Shown piece after piece: positions 1 to 7,482 of a stretch of 64,000 bases of DNA. The translations under genes were made by a program, and so were the position numbers. Within the stretch, counting starts at the first letter, position 1; each line of letters begins with the position of its first letter. The notes beneath the pieces are model-generated. The model saw nothing but the letters and a program-made list of their open reading frames with translations, searched no databases and was not told the origin of the DNA. Origin of the DNA: Rhodococcoides corynebacterioides NBRC 14404 (GTDB lineage Bacteria > Actinomycetota > Actinomycetes > Mycobacteriales > Mycobacteriaceae). The stretch is taken from positions 248,001-312,000 of the forward strand of contig NZ_BCWV01000002.1 in assembly GCF_001894765.1 (NCBI RefSeq), given 5' to 3'.

Positions 1-64
1 TCATCGGCGCAGTCTAACGACCGTCTCTACCGCCCCGGACGGGATGCGCGGGCGTTGGCCGATC

Positions 65-859
65 TCACACTCCGGAGCCCCCGTCGACGGGCACGATCGC
101 TCCGGTGACGAACGAGGCGCGATCGCTGAGCAGCCATGCGGCCACCTCGGCGACCTCCCGCGGTGTTGCCAGACGGCCCAGAGGAATCGACGCGACGATG
201 CCGTCACGGATGCCAGGGGTCGCACGTTCCCATTCGTCGATCATCGCCGTGTCCGTTCCGCCCGGCATGATCCCGTTGACCCGAATGCCCTGCGGCGCCC
301 AGGTGACCGCCGCGGTCTCGGTGAGGCTGTTGAGCGCTCGCTTCATGGCACCGTAGGCGGGCAGTGTGGGGTTCGCACGCCTGCTTCCGATGCTCGAGGT
401 GTTGACGATCGCGCCGGAGCCGGCCCGTCGCATCGCCTCGGCTTCGACCGTCATCGTCGTCCACTGCGCGCGGAAGTTGAGCGCGAACTGCGTGTCGATG
501 TCGTCGGCGCCGGTCTCGTCGAGGGGCCCCGGCCGTTGGAGGGCGGCGGCGTTGTTGAACGCGACGTCGAGTCGACCGTGCAATTCCTCGACGCGCTCGA
601 CCAGCGCCCGCGCACCGGAGGGGTCGCCCAGATCGAAGGCGACGGCAGTCGCGGTGCCGCCCATCGCCCTGATGTCGGCGACGACGGCGTCCAGTGCATC
701 CGTGCTGCGGGCGGCGAGGACGACCGCCGCGCCTTCCGCGGCGAACAGTCGTGCGGCGGCTTCGCCGATGCCGCGACTGGCGCCGGTGACGAGTGCGACC
801 TTCCCGGCGAGCATGCCGATGGGGTGGGTGGTGGGTGCGGTGTCCGATGTCCTTGTCAT
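65..859 (-). CDS. SDR family NAD(P)-dependent oxidoreductase
   Basis: A classical short-chain dehydrogenase/reductase of 264 aa; substrate unknown. The Rossmann motif TGASRGIG lies near residues 25-32, an NNAA motif follows in mid-protein, and a Ser/Tyr/Lys active site is visible as SSIGS and YGAMK near residue 170. The C-terminus ends with the usual VDGGSGV. The open frame continues upstream, but that stretch is arginine-rich and covers the divergent regulator, so the ATG at 859 (MTRTSD) is chosen. It is divergent from the XRE regulator at 946, which may control it. Family call is firm; the reaction is not inferable. Confidence 0.9.
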   Translation of the reverse strand: MTRTSDTAPTTHPIGMLAGKVALVTGASRGIGEAAARLFAAEGAAVVLAARSTDALDAVVADIRAMGGTATAVAFDLGDPSGARALVERVEELHGRLDVAFNNAAALQRPGPLDETGADDIDTQFALNFRAQWTTMTVEAEAMRRAGSGAIVNTSSIGSRRANPTLPAYGAMKRALNSLTETAAVTWAPQGIRVNGIMPGGTDTAMIDEWERATPGIRDGIVASIPLGRLATPREVAEVAAWLLSDRASFVTGAIVPVDGGSGV

Positions 860-893
860 GAGCCCAGTCTCACGCCGGGAGCGGGCGTCCGAC

Positions 894-910
894 TGGTAGC
901 AGCGGTACCA
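894..910. promoter_or_regulatory. Candidate operator between SDR and XRE regulator
   Basis: The 86-bp divergent intergenic region holds an inverted repeat TGGTA-N7-TACCA (894-898 and 906-910). Its position between the two start codons would suit a binding site for the adjacent regulator. Only the symmetry is seen; binding is inference. Confidence 0.35.
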
Positions 911-945
911 CCCTCGCGGGCGGCGATCGCGGCAGACTCGAGGGC

Positions 946-1788
946 GTGGACACCGCCGAGCTCGCCGCATTCCTGCGCAATCGTCGCGAACGTCTTCGGC
1001 CCGAGGACGTCGGCCTGATTCCCGGGTCGTCACGACGGACCCCCGGACTTCGACGCGAGGAAGTGGCCGTTCTCGCACACATCTCCACCGAGTACTACGT
1101 CCGCCTCGAGCAAGGTCGCGCGCCGCGTCCCTCGGTGGAGGTGGTCTCCGCACTCGCTCGGGCTCTGCGTCTCACGCCCGGCGAGACCGACCATCTGCAC
1201 GATCTGACGGACACGGTGCGTCCCCGCGATCCCCTCGTCTGCCGAACGGTCCGGCCCGGCATCCGAACGTTGCTCGATCGACTGCCCGACACCGCCGGGT
1301 TCGTCATCTCGGCGGTGTTCGACGTCATCGCCTGGAACGATCTCGCCCGCGCGTTGATGGACGACTTCGCCGGCGTGAGTCCCGCCGATCGGAACCTGGC
1401 ACGGCAGGCGTTCCTGCCGCGGACGACGGATCGGCCCGCGCTCTACGGAGTGTCGGATCTGCAGGAGTTCCGGCAAGGTGCCGTCATGCAGCTGCGGGTG
1501 GCTTCCACCCGGTACCCGAACGACCCGCAGGTGACGACTCTGATCGAGGAACTCCTCGCGGGGAGTTCGGACTTCACTCGGTTGTGGGAACGTCGTGACA
1601 TCCAACCCCCGACATCGCTGCGCAAGAGCTTCCAGCACCCCGTCGTGGGTGAGGTCACCGTCGACTGCACCGTGCTCGGGATTCCCGAGTCGGATCAACA
1701 ACTCGTGCTCTACACCGCACCCGCGGGGTCTCGGGACGCCGAGGCGATCCGGCTGCTCGGAGTGCTGGGCCCCGGCGCGACCCTGTGA
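946..1788 (+). CDS. XRE-family regulator with MmyB-like C-terminal domain
   Basis: A 280-aa cytoplasmic transcription regulator. Residues about 5-75 form a Cro/C1-type helix-turn-helix (LRREEVAVLAHISTEYYVRLE), preceded by the TPGLRREEVA pattern typical of the actinobacterial MmyB-like subgroup. The remainder resembles the ligand-binding domain of that group (AWNDLARALMDDF). The start is a GTG at 946, directly after the divergent promoter region. By family habit it probably represses or activates the divergent SDR gene; the ligand is unknown. Confidence 0.9.
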   Translation: MDTAELAAFLRNRRERLRPEDVGLIPGSSRRTPGLRREEVAVLAHISTEYYVRLEQGRAPRPSVEVVSALARALRLTPGETDHLHDLTDTVRPRDPLVCRTVRPGIRTLLDRLPDTAGFVISAVFDVIAWNDLARALMDDFAGVSPADRNLARQAFLPRTTDRPALYGVSDLQEFRQGAVMQLRVASTRYPNDPQVTTLIEELLAGSSDFTRLWERRDIQPPTSLRKSFQHPVVGEVTVDCTVLGIPESDQQLVLYTAPAGSRDAEAIRLLGVLGPGATL

Positions 1789-1802
1789 CGACACCGCGGC
1801 GC

Positions 1803-1820
1803 CGGGGCGTACGCGCCCCG
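1803..1820. terminator. Hairpin between convergent genes
   Basis: A 7-bp perfect stem CGGGGCG/CGCCCCG closes over the loop TACG, in the 42-bp gap between the convergent XRE and pseudouridine synthase genes. There is no T-run, as is common in actinobacteria. Likely a bidirectional terminator. Confidence 0.5.
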
Positions 1821-1830
1821 AACGTCACCA

Positions 1831-2736
1831 TCACCGACACCCCGCAGGTCCGAACGGCGGGAGGGTCCGCGCGGACTCGAAGCGTCGCGGTGCGCCGGTG
1901 ATCGGATCGTCGAACGCGATGCTGCGCGCGAGCAGACGCAGTGGATCGCGATAGTCGTCCACGGCCACCTCCCGCGGCACCGGGTACAGGGAATCCCCGA
2001 CGATCGGCACCCCCGCCGACGCCAGATGCACCCGGAGCTGATGGGTCTTCCCGGTCGACGGACGCAACCGATACAGCGCGAGATCGCCCGCGGAGTCGAC
2101 GATCTCGACGCGGGTCTCCGCGTTCACCTCGCCGGGCACCTCGCGGGCCTGCAGCGACTCCCTGGTCTTGACGATGCGGCTGCGCATCAGGCTCGGGACG
2201 TCGCCGACCGGGGCGACCGCCTCGTACACCTTGGTCACCGCGCGTGCGGCGAACATCTCCTGATAGGCCCGGCGGACGTCCGGACGGGCGGTGAAGACGA
2301 GCACGCCGGCGGTGAGTCGATCGAGTCTGTGCGCGGGGGAGAGCTCGTCGTTGCCGAGTGCGCGACGCAGCCGCACCAGCGCGGACTGGACGACGAACCG
2401 TCCGCGTGGGGTGGTCGCCAGGAAGTGCGGCTTGTCGACCACCACCAGGTCGCGATCGGCGTGCAGCACCGGCAGCGCGAACGGCACCTCCGGCTCCGCG
2501 GGCGGGTCGCGGTGGAGCCACACGTCGGCGCGGGGGACCAGGGGAGTGGTCGCGGTGATCGGGGTGCCCCGCGCATCGACCACCTCGCCGGCGTCGACCT
2601 TCGCGGCCAGCGCGTCGGCGTCGTCGGGAAAGCGCGCCCGCAGGTAGGCCACCACCGTCGAATACGACGCCGGTGGGTCGGGCATGCGGATGCGGGTCGG
2701 ATTCAACCCGTCGCGCACGGGCAACGGAACGGGCAC
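1831..2736 (-). CDS. RluA-family RNA pseudouridine synthase
   Basis: A 301-aa enzyme that isomerises uridine to pseudouridine in RNA. The diagnostic motif with the catalytic aspartate, HRLDRLTAGVLVF, is present in mid-protein, followed by the TKVYEAV strand and the TGKTHQLRVHL motif near the C-terminus. The target (23S rRNA or tRNA) cannot be told from sequence. The start is a GTG at 2736. Convergent with the regulator at 946-1788 and divergent from the SDR starting at 2851. Confidence 0.92.
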   Translation of the reverse strand: MPVPLPVRDGLNPTRIRMPDPPASYSTVVAYLRARFPDDADALAAKVDAGEVVDARGTPITATTPLVPRADVWLHRDPPAEPEVPFALPVLHADRDLVVVDKPHFLATTPRGRFVVQSALVRLRRALGNDELSPAHRLDRLTAGVLVFTARPDVRRAYQEMFAARAVTKVYEAVAPVGDVPSLMRSRIVKTRESLQAREVPGEVNAETRVEIVDSAGDLALYRLRPSTGKTHQLRVHLASAGVPIVGDSLYPVPREVAVDDYRDPLRLLARSIAFDDPITGAPRRFESARTLPPFGPAGCR

Positions 2737-2850
2737 TCGACGACCCTAGGCGGGTCGATCCCGCTCGGGGTCCGCGGCACGGCACTCCCGTCTTGGCTAC
2801 TGTCGGCACCGCGGCAGCTCCGCCGCGGCGCCGACGAGCAGGGGGACACA

Positions 2851-3735
2851 GTGACGACGAAGCACAAGTGGGTCGAGACCGACATCCCGAATCAGACGGG
2901 ACGGACGTTCCTCGTCACCGGTGCGAATTCGGGACTGGGCGCGGAGGCGGCCAAGGCACTCGGCCGCGCGGGCGCCACGGTGATCCTGGCGTGCCGGACG
3001 GTCGCCAAGGCCGAGCCGGTGGCCGCCGAGATCGGGGATCGCGCACAGGTGCGCCGCCTCGACCTGGCCGACCTCGCGTCGGTCCGCGAGTTCGCCGAGA
3101 ACACCGGCGAGGTGGACGTGCTGATCAACAACGCGGGCATCATGGCCGTGCCGTACGGGCGAACGGCCGACGGATTCGAGATGCAGTTCGGGACGAATCA
3201 TCTGGGCCACTTCGCCCTCACGGGCCTGCTGCTCGATCGTGTGAAGGACCGCGTGGTCACCATGAGCAGCTTCGCCCACCAGATCCCCGGGCTGAAGCTG
3301 GACGACCTCAACTTCGAGCAGCGCAAGTACAACCGCTGGGCGGCCTACGGGCAGTCCAAGCTGGCCAACCTGCTGTTCACGTACGAGCTGGATCGTCGCC
3401 TGCGTGCGGCCGGATCCACCGTCACCGCCGCGGCGTCGCACCCCGGGTACTCGAAGACCGAGCTGACCGGCCGGACCGAGTCCTACCAGGACTTCTTCTC
3501 GAACATCAGCGACAAGCTCTTCGCGCAGAGCGCGTACATGGGATCGCTGCCGGCACTCTTCGCGGCCACGGACCCCTCGGTGACACCGGGTGGGTACTAC
3601 GGGCCGGACGGACTGCTCGAGGTCGCCGGCCACCCGAAGAAGGTGGGGTCCAACAAGGCGTCCCGCGACGAGCGGACCGCCCGTGAGCTCTGGGAGAGGT
3701 CCGAGAAGCTCACGGGCGTGACCTACACCTTCTAG
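2851..3735 (+). CDS. SDR oxidoreductase, retinol-dehydrogenase-like
   Basis: A 294-aa short-chain dehydrogenase of the WW-domain oxidoreductase/retinol-dehydrogenase-like type that is abundant in actinobacteria. Visible are TGANSGLG (cofactor), NNAGIMAVP, the catalytic YGQSKLAN motif and a conserved HPG after it. The GTG at 2851 follows an AGGGGG ribosome-binding site (2840-2845), so the long open frame upstream, antisense to the pseudouridine synthase, is ignored. Substrate unknown. Its stop TAG lies in the first unit of a tandem duplication shared with the ohr gene end. Confidence 0.9.
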   Translation: MTTKHKWVETDIPNQTGRTFLVTGANSGLGAEAAKALGRAGATVILACRTVAKAEPVAAEIGDRAQVRRLDLADLASVREFAENTGEVDVLINNAGIMAVPYGRTADGFEMQFGTNHLGHFALTGLLLDRVKDRVVTMSSFAHQIPGLKLDDLNFEQRKYNRWAAYGQSKLANLLFTYELDRRLRAAGSTVTAAASHPGYSKTELTGRTESYQDFFSNISDKLFAQSAYMGSLPALFAATDPSVTPGGYYGPDGLLEVAGHPKKVGSNKASRDERTARELWERSEKLTGVTYTF

Positions 3736-3783
3736 TCGTCGGTGACGGTGACCGTCGCTCAGTCGTCGGTGACGGTGACCGTC
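3734..3783. repeat. Tandem duplication (23-bp copies, 27-bp period) at the 3' end of ohr
   Basis: The 23-bp sequence at 3734-3756 recurs exactly at 3761-3783, separated by GCTC. Read on the minus strand, both copies encode Val-Thr-Val-Thr-Asp-Asp and a stop (TGA for the working copy, TAG for the outer one). The outer copy also carries the stop codon of the SDR gene on the plus strand. Confidence 0.9.
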
Positions 3784-4181
3784 ACGTCGATGTTGCCGCG
3801 GGTGGCGTTGCTGTACGGGCACACCTCGTGCGCCTTGTCGGCGATCGCCTGCGCGGTGTCGTGGTCGAGGTTCGGCAGGGTCACCTCGAGCTCGACGGAG
3901 AGCTGGAAGCCGCCGGCGTCGTTCGGGCCGATGTTCACCTTGGCGCCGACGGAGGAGTCGGAGACGTCGGCCTTCTGCTGCCCGGCCACCAAACGGAGTG
4001 CCGAGTGGAAGCAGGCCGCGTAGCCGACGGCGAAGAGCTGCTCGGGGTTGGTGCCGTTGCCGGCGCCACCGAGCTCCTTCGGGGTGGCGAGGTCGACGTC
4101 GATACGGCCGTCGGTGGTGCGGCCGTGTCCGTTGCGGCCGTCGCCGGTGGCCAGGGCCTCTGCGGTGTAGAGCGTCTTCAT
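3759..4181 (-). CDS. ohr: Organic hydroperoxide resistance protein
   Basis: A 140-aa OsmC/Ohr-family peroxidase that reduces organic hydroperoxides with a redox pair of cysteines. The two catalytic cysteines are visible in YAACFHSAL (about residue 60) and HEVCPYSNATRGN (about residue 125). Length matches the family. Its ATG overlaps the stop of the upstream ohrR gene by 4 bp (ATGA), so the pair is translationally coupled and should be derepressed together under peroxide stress. Confidence 0.96.
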   Translation of the reverse strand: MKTLYTAEALATGDGRNGHGRTTDGRIDVDLATPKELGGAGNGTNPEQLFAVGYAACFHSALRLVAGQQKADVSDSSVGAKVNIGPNDAGGFQLSVELEVTLPNLDHDTAQAIADKAHEVCPYSNATRGNIDVTVTVTDD

Positions 4182-4654
4182 CGGGGTTCCTCCGTCGTGT
4201 CGGGGTGGAGATCGGGTTTCGGATCGGGCGTGCGGAGCGACGTCGCCACGCGCCGGAGCAGGTGGACGAACTGCTCGCCCTCCTCGGCGGTGAGACCGGA
4301 CTGCCGGGCGATGCACTCGGGCACGGGCAGGGCCTGCTCGCGCAGGGCCCGTCCCGCGTCGGTGAGGTGGATGCCGACCCGGCGCTCGTCGGCGCTGTCG
4401 CGTCGACGCGTGATCAGGCCGAGGCTCTCGATGCGTTTCAGCAGCGGCGACAGGGTGCCGGAGTCGAGGGCCAGGCGGTCGCCGAGCTCCCGAACCGACG
4501 CGCCGTCGTGCTCCCAGAGCGCCAGCATGACCACGTACTGCGGGTACGTCAGCCCCATCGGCTCCAGCAGGGGCCGGTAGGCCGCCGTGGTGGCCCGCGA
4601 CGCCGAGTACAGCGCGAAGCAGAGCTGCGCGTCGAGGGCGAGGACGTCGTTCAC
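4178..4654 (-). CDS. ohrR: MarR-family peroxide-sensing repressor OhrR
   Basis: A 158-aa winged-helix repressor. The peroxide-sensing N-terminal cysteine sits in LCFALYSASR, the OhrR signature, followed by the MarR wing helix region (LDSGTLSPLLKRIE and DERRVGIHLT). The GTG at 4654 is preferred over the in-frame GTG at 4672, because the latter lies within the palindromic operator. Family knowledge: oxidation of the cysteine releases OhrR from its own promoter and induces ohr. It directly precedes ohr in the same operon. Confidence 0.93.
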   Translation of the reverse strand: MNDVLALDAQLCFALYSASRATTAAYRPLLEPMGLTYPQYVVMLALWEHDGASVRELGDRLALDSGTLSPLLKRIESLGLITRRRDSADERRVGIHLTDAGRALREQALPVPECIARQSGLTAEEGEQFVHLLRRVATSLRTPDPKPDLHPDTTEEPR

Positions 4655-4668
4655 ACCAACAACGTAGC

Positions 4669-4685
4669 GCACAATTCAGTTGTGC
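4669..4685. promoter_or_regulatory. OhrR operator
   Basis: GCACAA-TTCAG-TTGTGC is a perfect 6-bp inverted repeat with an AT-rich centre, 15 bp upstream of the chosen ohrR start. It resembles known OhrR boxes, which are palindromes of the ACAATT/AATTGT type. Autoregulation of ohrR-ohr is inferred. Confidence 0.7.
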
Positions 4686-4715
4686 ACAACCGATCCACGA
4701 ATCCGGCTCCGCCGA

Positions 4716-5510
4716 TCACATCGTGGCGCGCCGCGCGAGCACGAAGGCGTAGAGCCCGTACAGACCGATGCCGAGTCCGGCGAGCACCAGCAGTACCTGC
4801 CCGTAGGGCTGCGCGCCGAGGGTCTTCACCGCGCCGTCGAGACCCGTGGACTTGCTCGGGTCCGAGGTGAAGACCGAGACGGCCACCAGCAGACCGGCCC
4901 CGGCCAGCGCGAGCCCCTTCGCGGTGTATCCGGCGATGCCGAGCCACGTCACGCCGCGTCCCACGGGCCCGTCGAGATCGTCGCGGAAATTCGTGGAGAC
5001 CCCCTTGTAGACGTGGTAGACGCCCACCCCCACGATCACCGCGGCGGCGACCAGCAGGACGCCCTTGCCCGGGGTCGACTGCATCAGGCGAGCCGTGATG
5101 CCCGCGTTCTGTTCCCCGCTCGATCGGCCCGACCCGCGCGCGAACCCGAACGCGGACCACGCGAACGCCAGGTAGACGACGGCCAGTGCCGCCGCCTTCA
5201 GGCGATCGCCCGTGTCCGACCCCGAGTCGCGCTTCTTGCCCACCACCGCCTCGGTCACGCGCCACAGCGCCAACGCCACGAAGGCGACGACGGCGACCCA
5301 GAGTGCCGCGCGCCCACCGGGTTTCGACGCGAGCTCGGCCAGTGCGCCGGACTGGTCCGCATTGCCGCCCTGTCCGAACGCGAGGCGGATCGTGATCCAC
5401 CCGATCAGCAGGTGGAGGACTCCGCTGACGGCGTGACCGGCGCGGGCCGCGCGCTCGAACGCCGTGCTGTGCTGCATGCGGGAAAGCGAGGAGGTGCCCG
5501 AGGCCGTCAT
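4716..5510 (-). CDS. DUF1206 domain integral membrane protein
   Basis: A 264-aa polytopic protein with about six hydrophobic segments arranged as three similar two-helix units, each with a Gly-rich helix (GHAVSGVLHLLIGW, LAVVYLAFAWSAFGF, GIAGYTAKGLALAGAG). That threefold pattern is the DUF1206 layout. Function unknown in the family. The long open frames overlapping it are arginine-rich antisense shadows. Divergent from the DAHP synthase leader region. Confidence 0.88.
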   Translation of the reverse strand: MTASGTSSLSRMQHSTAFERAARAGHAVSGVLHLLIGWITIRLAFGQGGNADQSGALAELASKPGGRAALWVAVVAFVALALWRVTEAVVGKKRDSGSDTGDRLKAAALAVVYLAFAWSAFGFARGSGRSSGEQNAGITARLMQSTPGKGVLLVAAAVIVGVGVYHVYKGVSTNFRDDLDGPVGRGVTWLGIAGYTAKGLALAGAGLLVAVSVFTSDPSKSTGLDGAVKTLGAQPYGQVLLVLAGLGIGLYGLYAFVLARRATM

Positions 5511-5566
5511 TCACCGATCCTTCCACGCGCGGTGCCCGTCGACACCCGTCGTGTACTGTCCGATCC

Positions 5567-5635
5567 GTGCAGCGAGCATATTTTTGGTTCGACAGGCCGG
5601 CCCTCGGGGGCACGGTCGGCGAACTGCTGCGCTGA
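5567..5635 (+). CDS. Aromatic leader peptide upstream of DAHP synthase
   Basis: A 22-aa open frame, GTG at 5567 and TGA at 5633-5635, reading MQRAYFWFDRPALGG and ending with GELLR. Four consecutive aromatic residues (Tyr-Phe-Trp-Phe, codons TAT TTT TGG TTC) lie at positions 5-8, and TAT and TTT are rare codons in this genome's style. This is the expected design of an attenuation leader that senses charged aromatic tRNAs, placed 90 nt before the first enzyme of the aromatic pathway. Function is inferred from codon content and position. Confidence 0.8.
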   Translation: MQRAYFWFDRPALGGTVGELLR

Positions 5636-5650
5636 CCCCTTCCCACCCGA

Positions 5651-5719
5651 CGAGCCGGCTGAACCGGCTCGCGCTCGGCGTGTGTGATCCGGTTCGTGTC
5701 CGGTCCTTTCCCTGAGGAC
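5651..5719 (+). promoter_or_regulatory. Attenuator with competing hairpins before DAHP synthase
   Basis: Hairpin A pairs CGAGCCGG (5651-5658) with CCGGCTCG (5664-5671). Hairpin B pairs GAACCGG (5661-5667) with CCGGTTC (5689-5695) and excludes A. A third stem pairs GTCCT (5703-5707) with AGGAC (5715-5719), covering the likely Shine-Dalgarno. No T-run follows, so control of translation seems likelier than intrinsic termination. Confidence 0.55.
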
Positions 5720-5725
5720 TCCACC

Positions 5726-6799
5726 GTGACCGTTCTGCTCGACCAGGCCCCGCGCCTGGCCGCCGTGCCCCTGCCCTCTCCCCGCGACCTGCGCCGCGCC
5801 GTCCCCCTGTCGGCGGCCGCGGCCGCCCGCGTGGACGACGCTCGGTCCGCTCTGCGTCGGACCCTGCGCGGTGACGACGATCGCCTCGCGGTCGTGGTCG
5901 GTCCGTGCTCCGTGCACGACGTCCCCGCCGCCCTCGAGTACGCCGACCGCCTCGCGCCGCTCGCGGCGTCGCTGAGCGACCGTCTGGTGGTGGCGATGCG
6001 CGTGTACGTCGAGAAACCGCGCACCACGGTGGGCTGGAAGGGGCTGCTGTCCGATCCGCGACTGGACGGCTCGCACGATCTCGGTGCCGGATTGGCCACG
6101 GCCCGTGCGGTGTTCGCCGACGTCGTCGCGCGGGGACTGCCGGTGGCCACGGAATTCCTCGACCCGATGCTCGCCCCGCACCTGACCGACCTCGTGAGCT
6201 ACGGAGCGATCGGCGCCCGTACCGCGGCGAGTCAGATCCATCGTCAGATGGTGAGCGGGCTCCCTCTCCCCGTCGGCATCAAGAACGCCACCGACGGCGA
6301 CGTCCAGGTGGCCGTCGACGGCGTCCGGTCGGCGGCGGCTCCGCACGTCCATGCCGGTGTGGACGACGACGGCCGTCTCGCCGTCGTCGACACGGAGGGC
6401 AATGCCGACGCCCACGTGATCCTTCGCGGCGGCGCGTCCGGTCCGAACTACGACGCCCACTCGGTCGAGGACGCCGCTCGCCGGCTGATCGCCGCGGGAC
6501 GACGTCCGCGGGTGGTCGTCGACGCCAGTCACGGCAACAGCGCCAAGGATCACCGTCGCCAGACGGCCGTGCTCGGCGACGTCGCGCGGCGTCTCGCCGC
6601 CGGCGATCGCACCGTCGCGGGGGTCATGATCGAGAGCTTCCTGGTGGAGGGGCGTCAGGACCTGATCGGCGACGTGTCGAGTCTCGTTCGCGGCCAATCG
6701 ATCACGGACGCCTGCCTCGGCTGGTCGGCGACCGAGGACGTACTGCGGACGCTGGCGGACGCGGTCAGCGCACGCCGTGCGGACGGAACTGCACGCTGA
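5726..6799 (+). CDS. aroG: Class I 3-deoxy-7-phosphoheptulonate (DAHP) synthase
   Basis: A 357-aa AroF/AroG/AroH-type enzyme that condenses phosphoenolpyruvate and erythrose 4-phosphate, the first step of the shikimate pathway. Diagnostic motifs are VVGPCSVHD, the MRVYVEKPRTTVGWKG segment, GARTAASQIHRQ, GIKNATDG, and VDASHGNSAKDH with its metal-binding His. The GTG at 5726 follows CTGAGGA (5712-5718). An aromatic leader peptide and competing hairpins lie upstream, implying control by aromatic amino-acid supply. Its last 35 bp overlap the convergent alkB gene. Confidence 0.95.
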   Translation: MTVLLDQAPRLAAVPLPSPRDLRRAVPLSAAAAARVDDARSALRRTLRGDDDRLAVVVGPCSVHDVPAALEYADRLAPLAASLSDRLVVAMRVYVEKPRTTVGWKGLLSDPRLDGSHDLGAGLATARAVFADVVARGLPVATEFLDPMLAPHLTDLVSYGAIGARTAASQIHRQMVSGLPLPVGIKNATDGDVQVAVDGVRSAAAPHVHAGVDDDGRLAVVDTEGNADAHVILRGGASGPNYDAHSVEDAARRLIAAGRRPRVVVDASHGNSAKDHRRQTAVLGDVARRLAAGDRTVAGVMIESFLVEGRQDLIGDVSSLVRGQSITDACLGWSATEDVLRTLADAVSARRADGTAR

Positions 6800-7394
6800 T
6801 CCGCGGGCCGGTGGGCCTGGTGGTCTTGGGGATGCAGTGTTCCCACGTGCGTTGGCAGGAGCCACCCATCACCACCAGGTCGCCGTGGCCCAGCGTGGCC
6901 CGCCGTGACGGGCCTCCGCCGCGCGGTCGCAGCATCAGCGGCCGCGCCGCGCCGAGCGAGAGGATCGCGACCATCGTGTCCTCGGTCGCGCCGCGGCCGA
7001 CGTCGTCGCCGTGCCAGGCCACGCTGTCCCGGCCGTCGCGATAGAAGCAGAGCCCCGCCGTCGCGAAGTCCTCCCCGAGTTCGGCGCCGTAGTGCCGGTC
7101 GAGGGCCGTGCGCGCGTCGCGCAGCGCCGGGTGGGGCAGGCGGTCCGGATCGGGGAAGAACGAGACGAGGCGCGGCACGTCCACCACCCGGTCGTACATG
7201 GGGCGTCGCTCCGTGCGCCAGGGCACGTCGGCGACCAGTGCGTCGAACACCGAGTCGGACCCGCTCATCCAGCCGGGGAGCAGGTCGATCCAGGCGCCGT
7301 CGCCGAGGTGCGTGCGCCGAGCGCCCGCGAGAGGGGCGAGGGACGGGCCCGCCGCGGCGTCGTCGAACAGCGACGCCTGCAGTGCGTACGTCAT
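6765..7394 (-). CDS. alkB: AlkB-type 2-oxoglutarate/Fe(II) dioxygenase
   Basis: A 209-aa DNA/RNA dealkylation enzyme that removes alkyl lesions by oxidative demethylation. The iron ligands are visible as WHGDDVG (HxD) and a distal His in EHCIPKT, with the 2-oxoglutarate-binding arginine in RISVQFR at the C-terminus. The ATG at 7394 (MTYALQ) is preferred to upstream in-frame starts, which would run into the divergent GMC gene. A LexA box 23 bp upstream points to SOS induction. The 3' end overlaps aroG tail-to-tail by 35 bp. Confidence 0.93.
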   Translation of the reverse strand: MTYALQASLFDDAAAGPSLAPLAGARRTHLGDGAWIDLLPGWMSGSDSVFDALVADVPWRTERRPMYDRVVDVPRLVSFFPDPDRLPHPALRDARTALDRHYGAELGEDFATAGLCFYRDGRDSVAWHGDDVGRGATEDTMVAILSLGAARPLMLRPRGGGPSRRATLGHGDLVVMGGSCQRTWEHCIPKTTRPTGPRISVQFRPHGVR

Positions 7395-7416
7395 GCGCTC
7401 GATCCTACGCGCTCGA

Positions 7417-7432
7417 TCGAACGAATGTTCGG
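7417..7432. promoter_or_regulatory. LexA (SOS) box upstream of alkB
   Basis: TCGAACGAATGTTCGG matches the actinobacterial/Gram-positive SOS box TCGAAC-N4-GTTCGA at 11 of the 12 defined positions. It lies 23-38 bp upstream of the alkB start and about 50 bp before the GMC gene. Induction by DNA damage is inferred. Confidence 0.8.
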
Positions 7433-7482
7433 ATCGCGCGATTCCGAGTACCGGGACGGGATGCGGAGTGCAGACTCGACCC

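Noticed and set aside
1..225. A 74-codon minus-strand frame at the left edge
   Set aside because: It is antisense/out of frame to the SDR 3' region and has biased composition. The first 64 bases of the window hold nothing I can support.
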